Under the pieces are notes generated by a model. The model saw only the letters and a list, made by a program, of their open reading frames with translations, did not search any database and was not told the DNA's origin. DNA of 64,000 bases from Merluccius polli (taxonomy: Eukaryota; Chordata; Actinopteri; Gadiformes; Merlucciidae): positions 30,001 to 94,000 of the forward strand of contig JAOPHQ010005725.1 in the NCBI GenBank assembly GCA_030340625.1, read 5' to 3'. The translations under genes and the position numbers were made by a program. Within the stretch, counting starts at the first letter, position 1. Every line of letters starts with the position of its first letter. Below, piece by piece: positions 14,301-23,526 of this stretch.

Positions 14301-17300
14301 CGCATGCACACTCACACAGGGACACACACACACACACGTATACTAGGAACACATGCACATTAGGAACGTTCACACAAATGGGGATACAAACACATAGGAA
14401 CACGAAAAAACTAATGTACGCACAAATATACACTTGCACATTCGTTTTTGTTTCTCAAAATGTGCCAGGTGAAGGTGTATTGGCTCAGTGTAGTTGTTGT
14501 GGGTGAGGTGCATTGCAGTAGGTGTGAGGTAGCCCCTGAGTCCCTGTGCTTCTCTGTGCCTCTCAGCCAGCCTCTGGTTCCCAGAGAGAACATCACAGCC
14601 TGGATGAACGCCATCGGACTGGTGATCACTGCCCTGCCTGTAAGACACACAAACACACACACACACACACTGCCATGCATGCCAAATGTATGAACATACA
14701 GTATGTATGGCATCTCTGTCTCTCTCTTTATACTAAATACTGTCTATATTGTGTTAATCTGGTGAATACTTAAGTGTGAGACTAAATTAATGAAAAAACA
14801 CAGGGTCGCCACTAGTGGTGCAATGGGTCACGGATTACCCGTGATCCGTACGGATCAACCCTCACGGGTCGGGACGGACGTGATCCGCGGATCAGCTGAC
14901 AAATAATAGTTGCGCGTTCACGCGTTCACATCAAGCCGGACACGTATTTGTCCTCCTTTTTGAGAGCGCAATAGTAACACACTGCACACCCCCCGTCGGC
15001 CGGAGTGTTACAATCCGTGCTACGATCCGTTGCACCCCTAGTCGCCACCAGCAACTAAGACAAAATATTTTTTCAACACAATTCAGCTCGGCGCTCACTT
15101 CCCGCCGAGGCTGAGAGAAGAGGTTCATGAATTATAGAGTTATCCTGGTCTACTGCAACACATTTTCCACCCTCTTACTTGAGATCATGAGACGAGAACG
15201 CCCGGGAACGAGGTCACCTCCAGCCTCACCTCCTCCTCCTCCTCCCTTGTTCCAGGAGCCCTATTGGATCGTCCTCCACGACCGCATCGTCTCCGTGATT
15301 GGCTCTCCCACGCTGACTTCGGAGACGGAGTGGGCGGGCTGTCCCTTCGCCCTGCTGGACTTCACCGCCTGCCACCAGAGCTACAGCGAGATGAACTGCA
15401 GCTACGTACTCGCGCTCGCGCACGCAGTCTGGCACCACTCGTCCATCGGACAGCTCTCTCTCATTCCCAAGTAAGACACACACACACACACACGCTGATG
15501 ATTATTAAACGGCCCCTATTTTACCACCATGTGTGACACCGATTAGCCAATCACAAGCCATTTCTAAATCGACCCTATAGTGACATCACACGTGGGAGTG
15601 TCCACCCAGATGTATGTATGCATAGATCAAACCTGCCAGTTGGTACAGTCCACTGAACCTCTCCGAAATGAATCCGAAAATGTTGACAAACATTTTATCT
15701 GGGTTTATTTTTCAATCTTATATCTTGCTTCCGGGATTATGTAATTTTTCTAATGTATGTGCGTGTCTGTGTGTAGGTTTCTGTCGGAGACGCTGAAGCC
15801 TGTGGTGCAGACAGAGTTCCAGCTGCTGTATGTGTACCACCTGGTGATGCCCTTCCTGCAGCGCTTCCAGCAGGAGAGGACCCGCTGCATGCTGGAGGTA
15901 AGGCCACACACACACACACACACACACACCTATTTTGCCTCACCTTATTTGCCTCCCGCGGCATGCACAAGTTGTGTTGACCACTGCACTAGCGCGATAA
16001 CGCGATACTTTTGTTGTGAGATAAGCAGCATTGCCTAGATAAACTGACAGAATTAGAACAAATCAAGGGCATATCTCTGGTTTCAGCTGTGGAGGGGACG
16101 ATGCGAGTGCAAGAAGTGCATGAGAAGAGACATGCACAAGGAATTCTATGTTATATAGGAATGTTATTTACCAACCACCACTTCCAATTAGGGTTAGGTT
16201 TTCCTATTAGGTTTAGGGTTAGGTTTTCCTATTAGGGTTAGGGTTTCCTATTAGGTTTAGGGTTAGGGTTTCCTATTAGGGTTAGGGTTTCCTATTAGGT
16301 TTAGGGTTAGGTTTTCCTATTAGGGTTAGGGTTTTCAATTAGGGTTAGGGTTTCCAATTAGGGTTAAGGTTTCCAGTTAGGGTTAGGTTTTCCTATTAGG
16401 GTTAGGGTTTTCAATTAGGGTTAGGGTTTCCAATTAGGGTTAAGGTTTCCAATGAGGGTTAGGGGTTTCAAATGGGTTAGGGTTTAGGTGTAGGTTTTCC
16501 TATTGGGGTTAGGTTTAGGCTTTGGTTTATGGTTCTAGGGTTTGGTATCAGGGTTAGGTTATGGGATAAAAACATACACGAAAACCACTTCCGTCCCCAA
16601 TTCACGACTGTAACTCCGGAATGGAACGTCACAATGACTCAGGACCAAGACTGGTGTGTTCAGCATCCCCAAAAACCATCAGACCCACGTTGGTTCTGAG
16701 TCTTTCCGACCTTCAGAAAAAAAGTTATTAAAGAAAAACAGACTACCACTCACCCTAATGTTAAACTACACACAATTGATTGGGTTTGGTTGATGGTTCC
16801 AAGGTTTGGTTTTAGTGGTAGGGTTTCCTATTGGGCTTAGGTTTTAGCATTTGGTTTATGGTTCTAGGGTTTGGTATTAGGGTTAGTGTTTCCCATTAGC
16901 GTTGGGTTTTAGGGTTTGGTTTTGGGTTTTAGGGTAAGGTTGGTTGGTTTTTGGTTCTCGGCTTTGGTTTTAGGATTAGGGTTTGGGTGGGACAACTAAA
17001 AAGTGTGGAAATATAGACGCTTAAAATACGTCTAAAAAGTGTTAAAATATAGACTTTCAGAGGTACTGTTTGATTGGCCAGTTCATTGCAGATCAGATCA
17101 GATGGGAGAGATTGCCGATTTGGCAGACCTGTCGTTTCGCGGAGAAGATTTTGTTAATTTTAACACAATGTCTCTATAAATACATTTTCAGTTTAATTGC
17201 AAATGATAATTTACTGGTTTCATGTTTTAAATTGAACAGTTTGGAACCTGCAGCTACCCTGCACACAGCCTCGTGTCAGCTACATAGACTACCGTTGGTA

Positions 17301-17897
17301 CCTCCGGTGTACTTCAACTGTGTGTGTGTACTTTGTTTTCAGATCGGCGTGGCGTTCTACGAGATGCTGCAGGCAGTGGATCAACACAGTCAACACCTCC
17401 ACTTCATGGACCCCATTTGTGACTTCCTCTATCATGTCAAATACATGTACACGGGAGACAGTGTCAAGGAGCAGGTGTGTGTGGGGGGAGGGGTTTCCAA
17501 AAGCTCCCAGTTGAATGCAAAGCAGGAGAAAGCCCTATATCAGCTCATTTGCTGGCTTGTTAAATGTAGTTTCTATTAAACGTGTAATCGTCATCATTTT
17601 TCTTTTGAAGACCATCATTTGATGACATGAAAAAATCCAAAAGGTACAGGGAAAAAGTTTGGGACTCTTTTTTTTGTTTTGTGCCCCCAGGTGGAGAAGA
17701 TCATCATGACGCTGCGTCCGGCCATGCAGCTCCGCCTCCGCTTCATCACCCACAGCAGCATGATAGAGACGTCCGCCGCTCCTCCCTCCTCCTCCACCAC
17801 CTCCTCCTCCTCCTCCGCTCAGCCTCCCGCCTCCTCCATCTCCGTTTCCTCTCCCTCCACCGCACAGCACACGCACACTCCTATGTCAGTAGGCTAA
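1..17897 (+). CDS. med23: Mediator complex subunit 23 (3' seven-eighths of the gene, 24 exons visible)
   Basis: MED23 is a tail-module subunit of Mediator; it links activators such as ELK1 and C/EBP-beta to RNA polymerase II in the nucleus. Exons: 1-45 (5' partial), 160-229, 417-529, 665-760, 5427-5633, 5843-5986, 6087-6232, 6972-7217, 7706-7848, 8270-8444, 8798-8961, 10396-10520, 10747-10952, 11328-11508, 12012-12182, 12720-12936, 13076-13185, 13777-13903, 14107-14272, 14567-14639, 15256-15470, 15777-15897, 17343-17474, 17691-17897. Every junction keeps phase; the sum is 3600 nt (1199 codons plus TAA). The product follows human MED23 nearly collinearly, for example FPHMVLSLHQK, GRDHLMWVLLQF, KQNNVPQESRFN and PDDTYYC. 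The protein begins at a residue equivalent to about human 190, so the start codon is upstream of the window. The C-terminus differs from human: a Ser/Pro-rich tail ending in MSVG. All introns are GT-AG except the one after 13903. The gene identity is secure; exact ends rest on splice consensus and homology recalled from memory. Confidence 0.97.
1851..1868 (+). CDS. med23: med23 18-nt alternative microexon (TLNIAQ)
   Basis: A pyrimidine-rich tract ending in CTCTCTAG precedes 18 nt that encode Thr-Leu-Asn-Ile-Ala-Gln, followed by GTATGT. The exons before (ending 760) and after (starting 5427) both meet at phase 0, so the microexon can be included or skipped without a frameshift. From memory, mammalian MED23 isoforms also differ by a six-residue insertion of this sequence at this point. 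It would add six residues between the NKQ and HKQR segments. Confidence 0.8.
2769..2951. mobile_element. Palindromic MITE-like element
   Basis: Left arm 2769-2822 and right arm 2897-2951 are imperfect inverted repeats of about 54 bp. Both contain TATCATTACAATGTGG followed by TAGTACAA when read inwards. The arms enclose about 75 bp. No target-site duplication was resolved, so the superfamily is not assigned. Confidence 0.65.
4985..5405. repeat. Pyrimidine-rich minisatellite
   Basis: The array consists of irregular copies of CACCCCACCATCTTCTCCAC and variants ending 21 bp before a med23 3' splice site at 5426. It is almost free of guanine on the + strand, so it may extend the polypyrimidine tract of that acceptor. 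Open frames across it are trivial products of the repeat. Confidence 0.8.
6212..6275 (+). repeat. med23: 39-bp tandem duplication of a med23 exon end with its splice donor
   Basis: The last bases of the exon ending at 6232, together with its donor GA|GTACGT, are repeated 39 bp downstream. The second donor, GA|GTAACT, would end the exon at 6271. The copies differ at only a few bases. Use of the second donor would add exactly 13 in-frame residues that repeat HSLKLHHE. The first donor matches consensus better and gives the conserved product. Confidence 0.85.
6616..6887. mobile_element. Full palindromic MITE, family A
   Basis: The two ends are inverted copies: GGCCCCTATTTTA reads inwards from 6620 and from 6885. 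The arms also match internally (CCCAGATGTATGATGG on the left and its complement on the right). The element is about 270 bp inside a med23 intron, just upstream of the exon starting 6972. A one-armed copy of the same family lies at 15511-15660. A target-site duplication was not resolved. Confidence 0.75.
9262..10179. mobile_element. Non-autonomous hAT transposon (918 bp) with exact 8-bp target-site duplication
   Basis: The target-site duplication ATCTAGAC is present at 9254-9261 and 10180-10187. The ends are inverted repeats of the CAGNGGTTCCCAAA type: CAGGCATTCCCAAAGTGTGG on the left and, read inwards, CAGCGGTTCCCAAACT on the right. GTGCGC-rich subterminal sequence lies at both ends. An 8-bp duplication with CAG termini is diagnostic of the hAT superfamily. 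No transposase is encoded. The interior contains a 28S rRNA-like segment. The flanks (TTTCATCTAGAC ... TGAAGCTGGCTTG) look like an older repeat into which this one inserted. Confidence 0.93.
9505..9855 (+). pseudogene. 28S ribosomal RNA fragment captured inside a hAT element
   Basis: The segment is far more GC-rich than its surroundings and contains the hallmark 28S stretch GTCTTGAAACACGGACCAAG and then GAGTCTAACGC, GAGTCAGAGG and CGAAACCCCGCGGCGCAATG. This belongs to the D2-D3 region of large-subunit rRNA, in sense orientation. The segment ends near AATGAAAGTGAGG and then returns to AT-rich hAT sequence. It is a fragment of about 350 bp, not an rRNA gene. The identification is from memory of the conserved 28S core; the 5' boundary is approximate. 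Confidence 0.9.
13516..13652. repeat. Three-copy tandem repeat, unit about 50-55 bp
   Basis: Three tandem copies contain AGGCTGTAACCCTAACCTGC followed by TCCTTAATGACATCTACCTG with small differences. Each unit includes CCCTAA, the telomeric hexamer complement. The array lies in a med23 intron about 125 bp before the exon starting 13777. Confidence 0.8.
13904..14106 (+). other. med23: U12-type AT-AC intron in med23
   Basis: The intron begins ATATCCTTTT at 13904, the classic minor-spliceosome 5' site, and ends in AC at 14106. A branch-site match CTTTCTTAAC lies at 14086-14095, with the branch adenosine 12 nt before the 3' end, within the normal U12 spacing. Splicing A|CT rebuilds a Thr codon and restores the conserved RLVDTMAGK junction. 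No GT-AG pair gives this frame. The intron is 203 bp. Confidence 0.92.
14813..15040. mobile_element. hAT MITE (228 bp) with 8-bp target-site duplication
   Basis: GTCGCCAC is present at 14805-14812 and at 15041-15048. The ends are inverted repeats: TAGTGGTGCAATGGGTC on the left and, read inwards, TAGGGGTGCAACGGATC on the right. The interior contains repeated GATCCGT / ACGGATC motifs. The 8-bp duplication and TAGNGGTGCAA termini fit a non-autonomous hAT element. It sits in a med23 intron between the exons ending 14639 and starting 15256. Confidence 0.9.
15511..15660. mobile_element. Partial copy of MITE family A
   Basis: The sequence starts GGCCCCTATTTTACCACC and continues through GACATCACACGTGGGAGTG and CACCCAGATGTATG, matching one arm of the full element at 6616-6887. 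The opposite arm is missing, so this is a solo arm or deletion remnant, in the med23 intron after 15470. Confidence 0.7.
16187..16985. repeat. Degenerate telomere-like (TTAGGG-containing) array
   Basis: About 370 bp (16187-16560) is dense in TTAGGG/GTTAGG hexamers broken by TTTCCTATTAGG and TTTCCAATTAGG, and a looser continuation reaches about 16985 with GGTTTTAGGGTTTGG motifs. The higher-order unit is about 19-35 bp. It lies inside the med23 intron between 15897 and 17343. The irregular unit argues for minisatellite growth from a TTAGGG-like seed rather than a capped telomere. Confidence 0.85.
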
Positions 17898-17910
17898 GCA
17901 TCCAAAGACA

Positions 17911-17944
<34 letters not shown>

Positions 17945-18589
17945 CATACATACACACACACGATGATCCGGAGACACGATGAAGGCGGACATGTGCAGAT
18001 GCGTACTGTACATAAAAAACACAAATGCGCTCTCAAGGCACAATCATTTTGTACTCTGCTTTTTTATTATTAAAAATATGTTTAATTGTTTTTTTAGTTT
18101 TTCACGTAAATTAACTAATTTCAAGTTTTCTCCGTCATTGTTTATATTTCGCTACAGTTAAAAAAAAAAAGTATGTGAACAGACCATAGAGAGAGTAAGA
18201 GGTTGCTACGCAATGTCGAAAATCTTAAGTCAGTTGTGAGTCACAAAGTTCGATAGAAGATGCTGTCTTGGGCTGCTGAATGAAACTTGTTTGCAAATGA
18301 CTGACTTGACCCGTCTTGTTTTTTACTTCAAGGGGAAACACTTAAAGGCTGCCTGAAACATCAATAAACCGCGCCACATAAAGCACTGTCTAATTGACGC
18401 ATTTAAGGATGACGTTTAATTTAAAGTGCTGTGAAACGGTGGACCGACGCCGGACAAAACAGCCAGAACAAGTGACTGATCCTAACGTTTGTGTCCGTTG
18501 CCTTAATCGTGTGTCATGCACATATTCCGTGAATGAATGGTTTTTAGTCCTTTTGTATGTTACATTGTCACGGTGTGCTCTGTACGCCG

Positions 18590-18595
18590 AATAAA
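18590..18595 (+). promoter_or_regulatory. med23: med23 polyadenylation signal
   Basis: AATAAA lies about 0.7 kb after the med23 stop and is followed within 20-40 nt by a GU-rich stretch (TTTTGTGTGTGC), the expected downstream element. An earlier AATAAA at 18363-18368 is a second candidate. The 3' UTR therefore probably runs from 17898 to about 18615 and contains a (CA)n tract at 17911-17942. Confidence 0.7.
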
Positions 18596-18615
18596 TTGAT
18601 TTTCTTAATTTTGTG

Positions 18616-19140
18616 TGTGCTTTGTGCAACGTGTTGGCCATTTCTGGATTTGAGAGACAACTCTCAAAACATGTATGGTTGTTTACAAAAATGTTGATGC
18701 TGTAGGTAAGATTTAAGAGCTATTAGTTAGTGTCATTTATTAAAAATGCCACAGCCATCTGTCAGCTAGTGAGTGAAATCCTCTGTGAGAATATGATGGG
18801 CCAATAATAGGCCATATTTCATACTTTACCACACACTGGTGTATTCATTTCCTTTTTGTCAGGATGAAGTGACTGAGGGGGCTGATAAAAATTGTGAGGG
18901 GGCAATTTATTTCAAAGAATAGAATGCAACAGCCTCAGAAAGGCTAAATAACAACAACATAAGGCTGTTTCAAAATCAAAGAATACATGAATCATCAGAG
19001 CACTCTCATTACAACAGCACAGAGCACTCAATGTTTATTATATTTCTATTTTTCTATAGATACATAAAGCTTAAAAAGATGAGGGGCAAAAAATTCAACA
19101 ACTCCTCCTGGCGCCGGGCCAGCTTTGTGAAAGGCAGGCC
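18616..19140. other. Intergenic sequence after med23, no gene seen
   Basis: AT-rich unique sequence with short G-rich patches. I found no conserved coding segment, RNA gene or clear mobile-element end here. Confidence 0.6.
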
Positions 19141-19184
19141 TTTCATTTAAGACTTAGCCCCTCTGGTGACATGGGTGGGAAAAG

Positions 19185-19392
19185 AAATATTCCGTGGCCA
19201 CGAATTAATAACGTGTGGGAACGAGATCCCCCGTGGGACGAGGTTCCCACGCATTAAACAAGTTGTTTAATGCGTGGGAACGAGATCCTATTCCGTGGTA
19301 GGCGGCCACGACTTGTTTAAAGCGTGGGAACGAGATGATTATTAGGTGGCCACAAATGAATAACGCGTGGTGGCCACGAGATGATTCAAGCT
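19185..19392. repeat. Cluster of CGTGGGAACGAGAT / GGCCACGA motifs with a 39-bp palindrome
   Basis: CGTGGGAACGAGAT or a close variant occurs at least three times and GGCCACGA several times, in both orientations. Within it, 19243-19261 (GTTCCCACGCATTAAACAA) is a perfect inverted repeat of 19263-19281 with a single-base spacer. Such clustered short inverted motifs resemble the subterminal repeats of a DNA transposon; the parent element is not identified. Confidence 0.8.
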
Positions 19393-19613
19393 CCAGGTTG
19401 ATGGGATGGTGTCCAGTTTTGGAGCGGTCGTCAATTGTGCAATAAATACAGGTAAGGTACAGGTATACTTTTATATTCAATCAAGTTATCCTTCACCTTA
19501 GCAGCAAGGGCTGCATGGCTCAATTCGCGGCAGTTGCCGGTGTCTGGGGCAGTTACCACCGCTGCCACGGCGACTGCTGCTGTTATGGGCATTTGTTTTA
19601 AGTTTTTATTTCG

Positions 19614-19732
19614 TGTTGTATTAGACTCGCTAGCAGTAGCATTTCTATGACATGATTTCTGCATTAATTTACAAGGTTTTCTTAGTTCATCTCTCAACCG
19701 CTGCCACTGTGTGAGGCAGCGGCCGCTGTGCA

Positions 19733-19764
<32 letters not shown>

Positions 19765-19972
19765 GCGCACGCGTGTGTCTGTGTGTCGGTGAGGTACGCA
19801 ACTAAGTGTGAAACACATTGTAAATTTAAAGAGTAAATATTTGAATGGTTGCCAGATTTGTGTTTCTCCGGTCCCCACACAGCGGCAGCACCGCAGAGAT
19901 TAATTCAATCAATGCAAAATAATGCAGAAATCACATGACGGAAATGTTACTTCCATCGAGTCTGATACAACA
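19614..19972. repeat. Diverged inverted repeat with 52-bp arms
   Basis: The reverse complement of 19614-19665 matches 19921-19972 at 42 of 52 positions, starting AATGCAGAAATCA and ending AATACAACA / GATACAACA. About 255 bp lie between the arms, including a (GT)n/(GC)n tract at 19736-19768. Both arms are openly readable as MQKS... peptides, which reflects the shared ancestry of the DNA. This may be part of a mobile element upstream of the HECT gene. Confidence 0.7.
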
Positions 19973-20405
19973 ATGACGACTGTTTTATTAAATAAAAGTT
20001 TAGATGATAATTTTAGGACAGGTGCAATGACTCATGTGCGCAGGGACAGTGCACACAATGTAGAAGGAAAAGATCCAGTATGTGTAAATATTAATAATGT
20101 TTAACGCACATTCAGTATTGAATAAACGCCAATCAATATCTGCCACACGTCCCTCCCTATCGGACCATTTTTACAGGAAAGACGAAGTAAACACTAACAG
20201 AAGTGTACTTGAACAGTGAATACTTCAGTATAATCTGATTCCTTCAATGTTTTCTCAAAGTTCATATTTGATATTTGAACATTTCTGGAGAATGACAAGG
20301 TTATCATAAAATAATGTCATAAGAGTCATAAATGTCAAACTCTGTGAGCTAAACATGAGTTGTTATACATTTTTGCAGATGATTAATCTTTAGGCTACAT
20401 ATGAA

Positions 20406-22730
20406 ATGGAGAGAGGGGAAGACGCTCTGCTGCAATTTCTGCGGGACCGTGGGATTCATGAAGAAATCACAAACAAGCTAAAAAATGACAAGGTATTTTA
20501 TCCACAAAATGTTTGTTAGCTGTGATACCTTAGACCATATGGCATATAAACATAAGATTGTATTTGACAATGGCTCAAGATAGCGATAAGATATTCAAGA
20601 AGAAATGTTTGCTGGTGTGTTTCTATTCATAATGCAGATTTTTGTAATATAATAAGTTCAATTCTTTCTGCTATGGTCACATTTGTTAATTGAAATAAAA
20701 ATGGTTTCTCAACTAGGTGAAATTAGTACACTGGTGAAAATATGCTTGAATGTTTTGATACTTTTAATATAGTTCTACATATGTTCAACCTATTTTTTAC
20801 CTACATTTTGCAGATTGATTCTTCAGTAGTTCCACTGATGTCTGACCAGGATCTATCAAAGTACATCCCACACTATGGAGACAGATTGGCAGCTGTTGCC
20901 TTCTGTCGCAACAGTTATAATCCCACTCCAGGAACGTCCAGGAGAAGTCAGCTGCTTGAAAGAATAAGGGCAAACGTCTGTGCTCCTGACAGCAAGGCAG
21001 TTAAAAGAGCGGAGAATTTAGAGAAATTAAAAGGAAATAAACATGCAAAGAGAAAAGTTAGGAGAGTAGAAATTGGATGGATGAACGTCCGTGAAAAAGA
21101 CAATGACTTCAAACAAGTGCGAACAGTGAAGGGAGGAGGAACCAGGCATGTCAGTGTTGACAGATACACTACAGTCAGAGAGATTCAAGAAATGGCAGAA
21201 TCTCTTTTTTTCCCAAATGGGCTTTACAAGTCGCTGAAGCTAGAGGATCATGTCCGTGGCATTCGTGACTTTTCCCAAAATAAAATTGATCAGGACTGCA
21301 CAGTGGAGGACCTGTATGAGAAAAACAAAGTAAAAATGCTGAGACTGTACCTCTACACCAAGAGACATACTCAAGACCAGGGCAACTCTACTGATACTCA
21401 CCAGCTAACAACCTCAGAGGTCACAGGAAATGTTGCACAGAATTTCAACCAAGTTCAGGCATCAGAACCAGAAGTCATGCTTAGTGCTCATACCAGAGAC
21501 GAAGGAAATGAACAAGGAATATATGTTGTAGAAACTGAAGACCAAGGAAACCTAGAAACACAGTTCACCAGGATAGAGCAAGGACAAGAAGACCAAGGTG
21601 CAGGTGTCACATTTGTTATTCCTGAGGCCCAAGATGTAGAGATGCTGCGCAACACTTCCACTGATGGTGAAGTAACTGTTGGAGCATCACTCAGTGATTC
21701 TTTTGAAATGGATGACACTTTACCTTGGGAGGGATCGAAGCCAAAGGTCATCATAGTAGTGCGAAGGGGTAACTGCCTTGCTGACCTCCTGGCAGCCTTT
21801 ATTGATCCAAATATCACGAACAAAGATGTGTACATCAAAAGAAAACTTCCCAACGGCAAGCTGGAAGATGGGGAAGGCTCTGGCGTTTTCCGTGACTGCC
21901 TCTCAGAATTCTGGGGAGAATTCTACAGTAAGTGCACACTAGGTACAGATGTGAAGACACCTTACCTTAGGCATGAATACCAAGTCCAGGAATGGCAGGC
22001 CATTGCAAGGATTCTTGTCACAGGTTGGACAACTGTCAGGTATTTTCCACTGCTCCTCCCTCTTCCTTTTTTAGAAGAAGCTCTGTATGGTACAAGTTAC
22101 AGCAGTGTGACCGATAGTTTCCTACAGTATGTCTCAAAAGAAGAGAGGAAAATTCTTGAGCTTGCACTTGAATCTTTTGAGTCTGTTGACAAAGATGACT
22201 TGATGGACGTGCTGGATGCACATGACTGCCACTACCTTGCTTCTGGCGACACAATTGCTGGATTAGTGTCACAGTTAGGACACAAAACTCTTGTCCAGAC
22301 TCCAATGTTTGTGATTGAATGCTGGAAGCCCATCTTGAAAACTCTGGCAGATACTCTGTATCCACAGAGGCTTGTTGAGATAATGAATGAACGTGTACCA
22401 ACACCAAAACGTGTTAAGGAACTTCTGAAATTTCCAGAACAGATGACTGCACTTCAGAACACTGTGGCAAGACATTTGAAGAGGTATATAGGGGAATCAG
22501 ACAACATTATGCTGAGATCTTTCCTCCGCTTTTGCACAGGAGCAGGTATCCTCTTTGGACATCACATCACAGTACAATTCATTGAGACGTCTGAGTTCCA
22601 GTGTCGACCTCAGGCACATACATGTGGGTGCTATTTGATGTTACCCATCAACTACCAAAACTACCCAGATCTTCGTAATGATTTTGATCTTGTGTTAAGG
22701 AGCTCCATCTGGGTAATGGACATTATCTAA
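20406..22730 (+). CDS. SAM-like/HECT-domain E3 ubiquitin ligase-like protein, transposon-associated
   Basis: Two exons, 20406-20492 and 20814-22730, join at phase 0 through GTATTT and TTTTGCAG, giving 667 residues. Exon 1 has a good start context (G at -3, G at +4). Residues 1 to about 63 resemble a SAM-type helical bundle. Residues about 105-205 form a basic conserved block, about 205-330 an acidic Gln/Glu-rich linker. About 334-667 is a divergent HECT domain with GSGVFRDCLSEFW and, near the end, AHTCGCYLMLP, whose first Cys (about residue 633) fits the HECT thioester cysteine. HECT ligases pass ubiquitin through this cysteine. Fish genomes carry many copies labelled G2/M-phase-specific E3-like. 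A poly(A) signal AATAAA lies at 23064. It converges on a decayed DDE transposase. The reading frame has no break. Substrate and expression are unknown. Confidence 0.85.
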
Positions 22731-23526
22731 ACATTTGAAGCAGTCTAAGGCAGATGAAATTGTTACTGTGAGTTTGTCTGTTATCCAGTATCAGAAACTG
22801 AGTGATTTATGATCTGCCATTTTGGAGGGAACCATGCAACAGACCACTGCTTTCTCTTTCCGGAGTTCCACATTTTCTGAAAAATGCTGACATGCATATT
22901 TGTTAGTTACTGTTTAACTACAATCTTGTTTATGCACCAAGTTCACATTAATACTGACCCACAACACTAATTTAGGTAGCTGGACAGTAGAAGTCAGTTC
23001 TCACCTGTTTAGTGTTATATTCACTACTAAAGTGTTAATTGTTTATATTCATACAGCTGTTGAAATAAAAAACTGTTGAACACTTTTTTGTTTATCATTG
23101 CACACTAACACTATACCTGCTGGTATACACAGAGTTTGGTCACATCATTAGAAACGGCACAAATTCCAGCAAACACAAACATATCAGTGACATCAAAAGT
23201 CTAAAGAAGATTTACTATACCAATCATTTACCAATTTGAATATACCAATCTGAATCCTGTTAAGACTTGATATAGAATTAGGTACAAATATTCGCTATTT
23301 TTTTCTGCTGAATACAATAGGCCATTAAACATTAACACAGCATATGTTAATATTGACCCTGTATTATTATTTAATAAGAGTTGTGTTGCCTTCAAACCAA
23401 TAATTAAAAAAAAGGATAAAAAAAAGAATGCAAAGCCTTTAAATCACTGTAAAAAGAAAAGATTCATGCGATTTCACATCTGGAATCTTTAATGGTTTCA
23501 GTCACTTATACAGATTGATAGGCTGC
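22731..23526. other. Convergent spacer between HECT gene and transposase remnant
   Basis: AT-rich sequence holding the probable 3' UTR of the HECT gene up to about 23095 and, on the other strand, the presumed 3' UTR of the transposase remnant. No further coding signal is seen. Confidence 0.6.
23064..23069 (+). promoter_or_regulatory. Poly(A) signal for the HECT gene
   Basis: AATAAA about 335 bp after the TAA stop, followed by a T/GT-rich stretch (ACACTTTTTTGTTTATCATTG). It is the first good signal on this strand after the gene. Confidence 0.6.

Noticed and set aside
15127..15255. Upstream extension of the med23 exon starting 15256
   Set aside because: The frame is open, but TTGTTCCAG|GAGCCC is a clear acceptor and the protein upstream of it does not match MED23.
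17627..18073. 148-codon + strand open frame overlapping the last med23 exon
   Set aside because: It is out of frame with the conserved VEKII...LRLRFITH sequence and runs into the (CA)n in the 3' UTR.
19431..19880. 149-codon - strand open frame
   Set aside because: It crosses a (GT)n tract and one arm of a diverged inverted repeat; no splice support or recognisable family.
20742..20813. Upstream part of the HECT open frame before 20814
   Set aside because: The segment is AT-rich, ends in a good 3' splice site (TTTTGCAG) and has no similarity to the family; the true N-terminus comes from the exon at 20406-20492.
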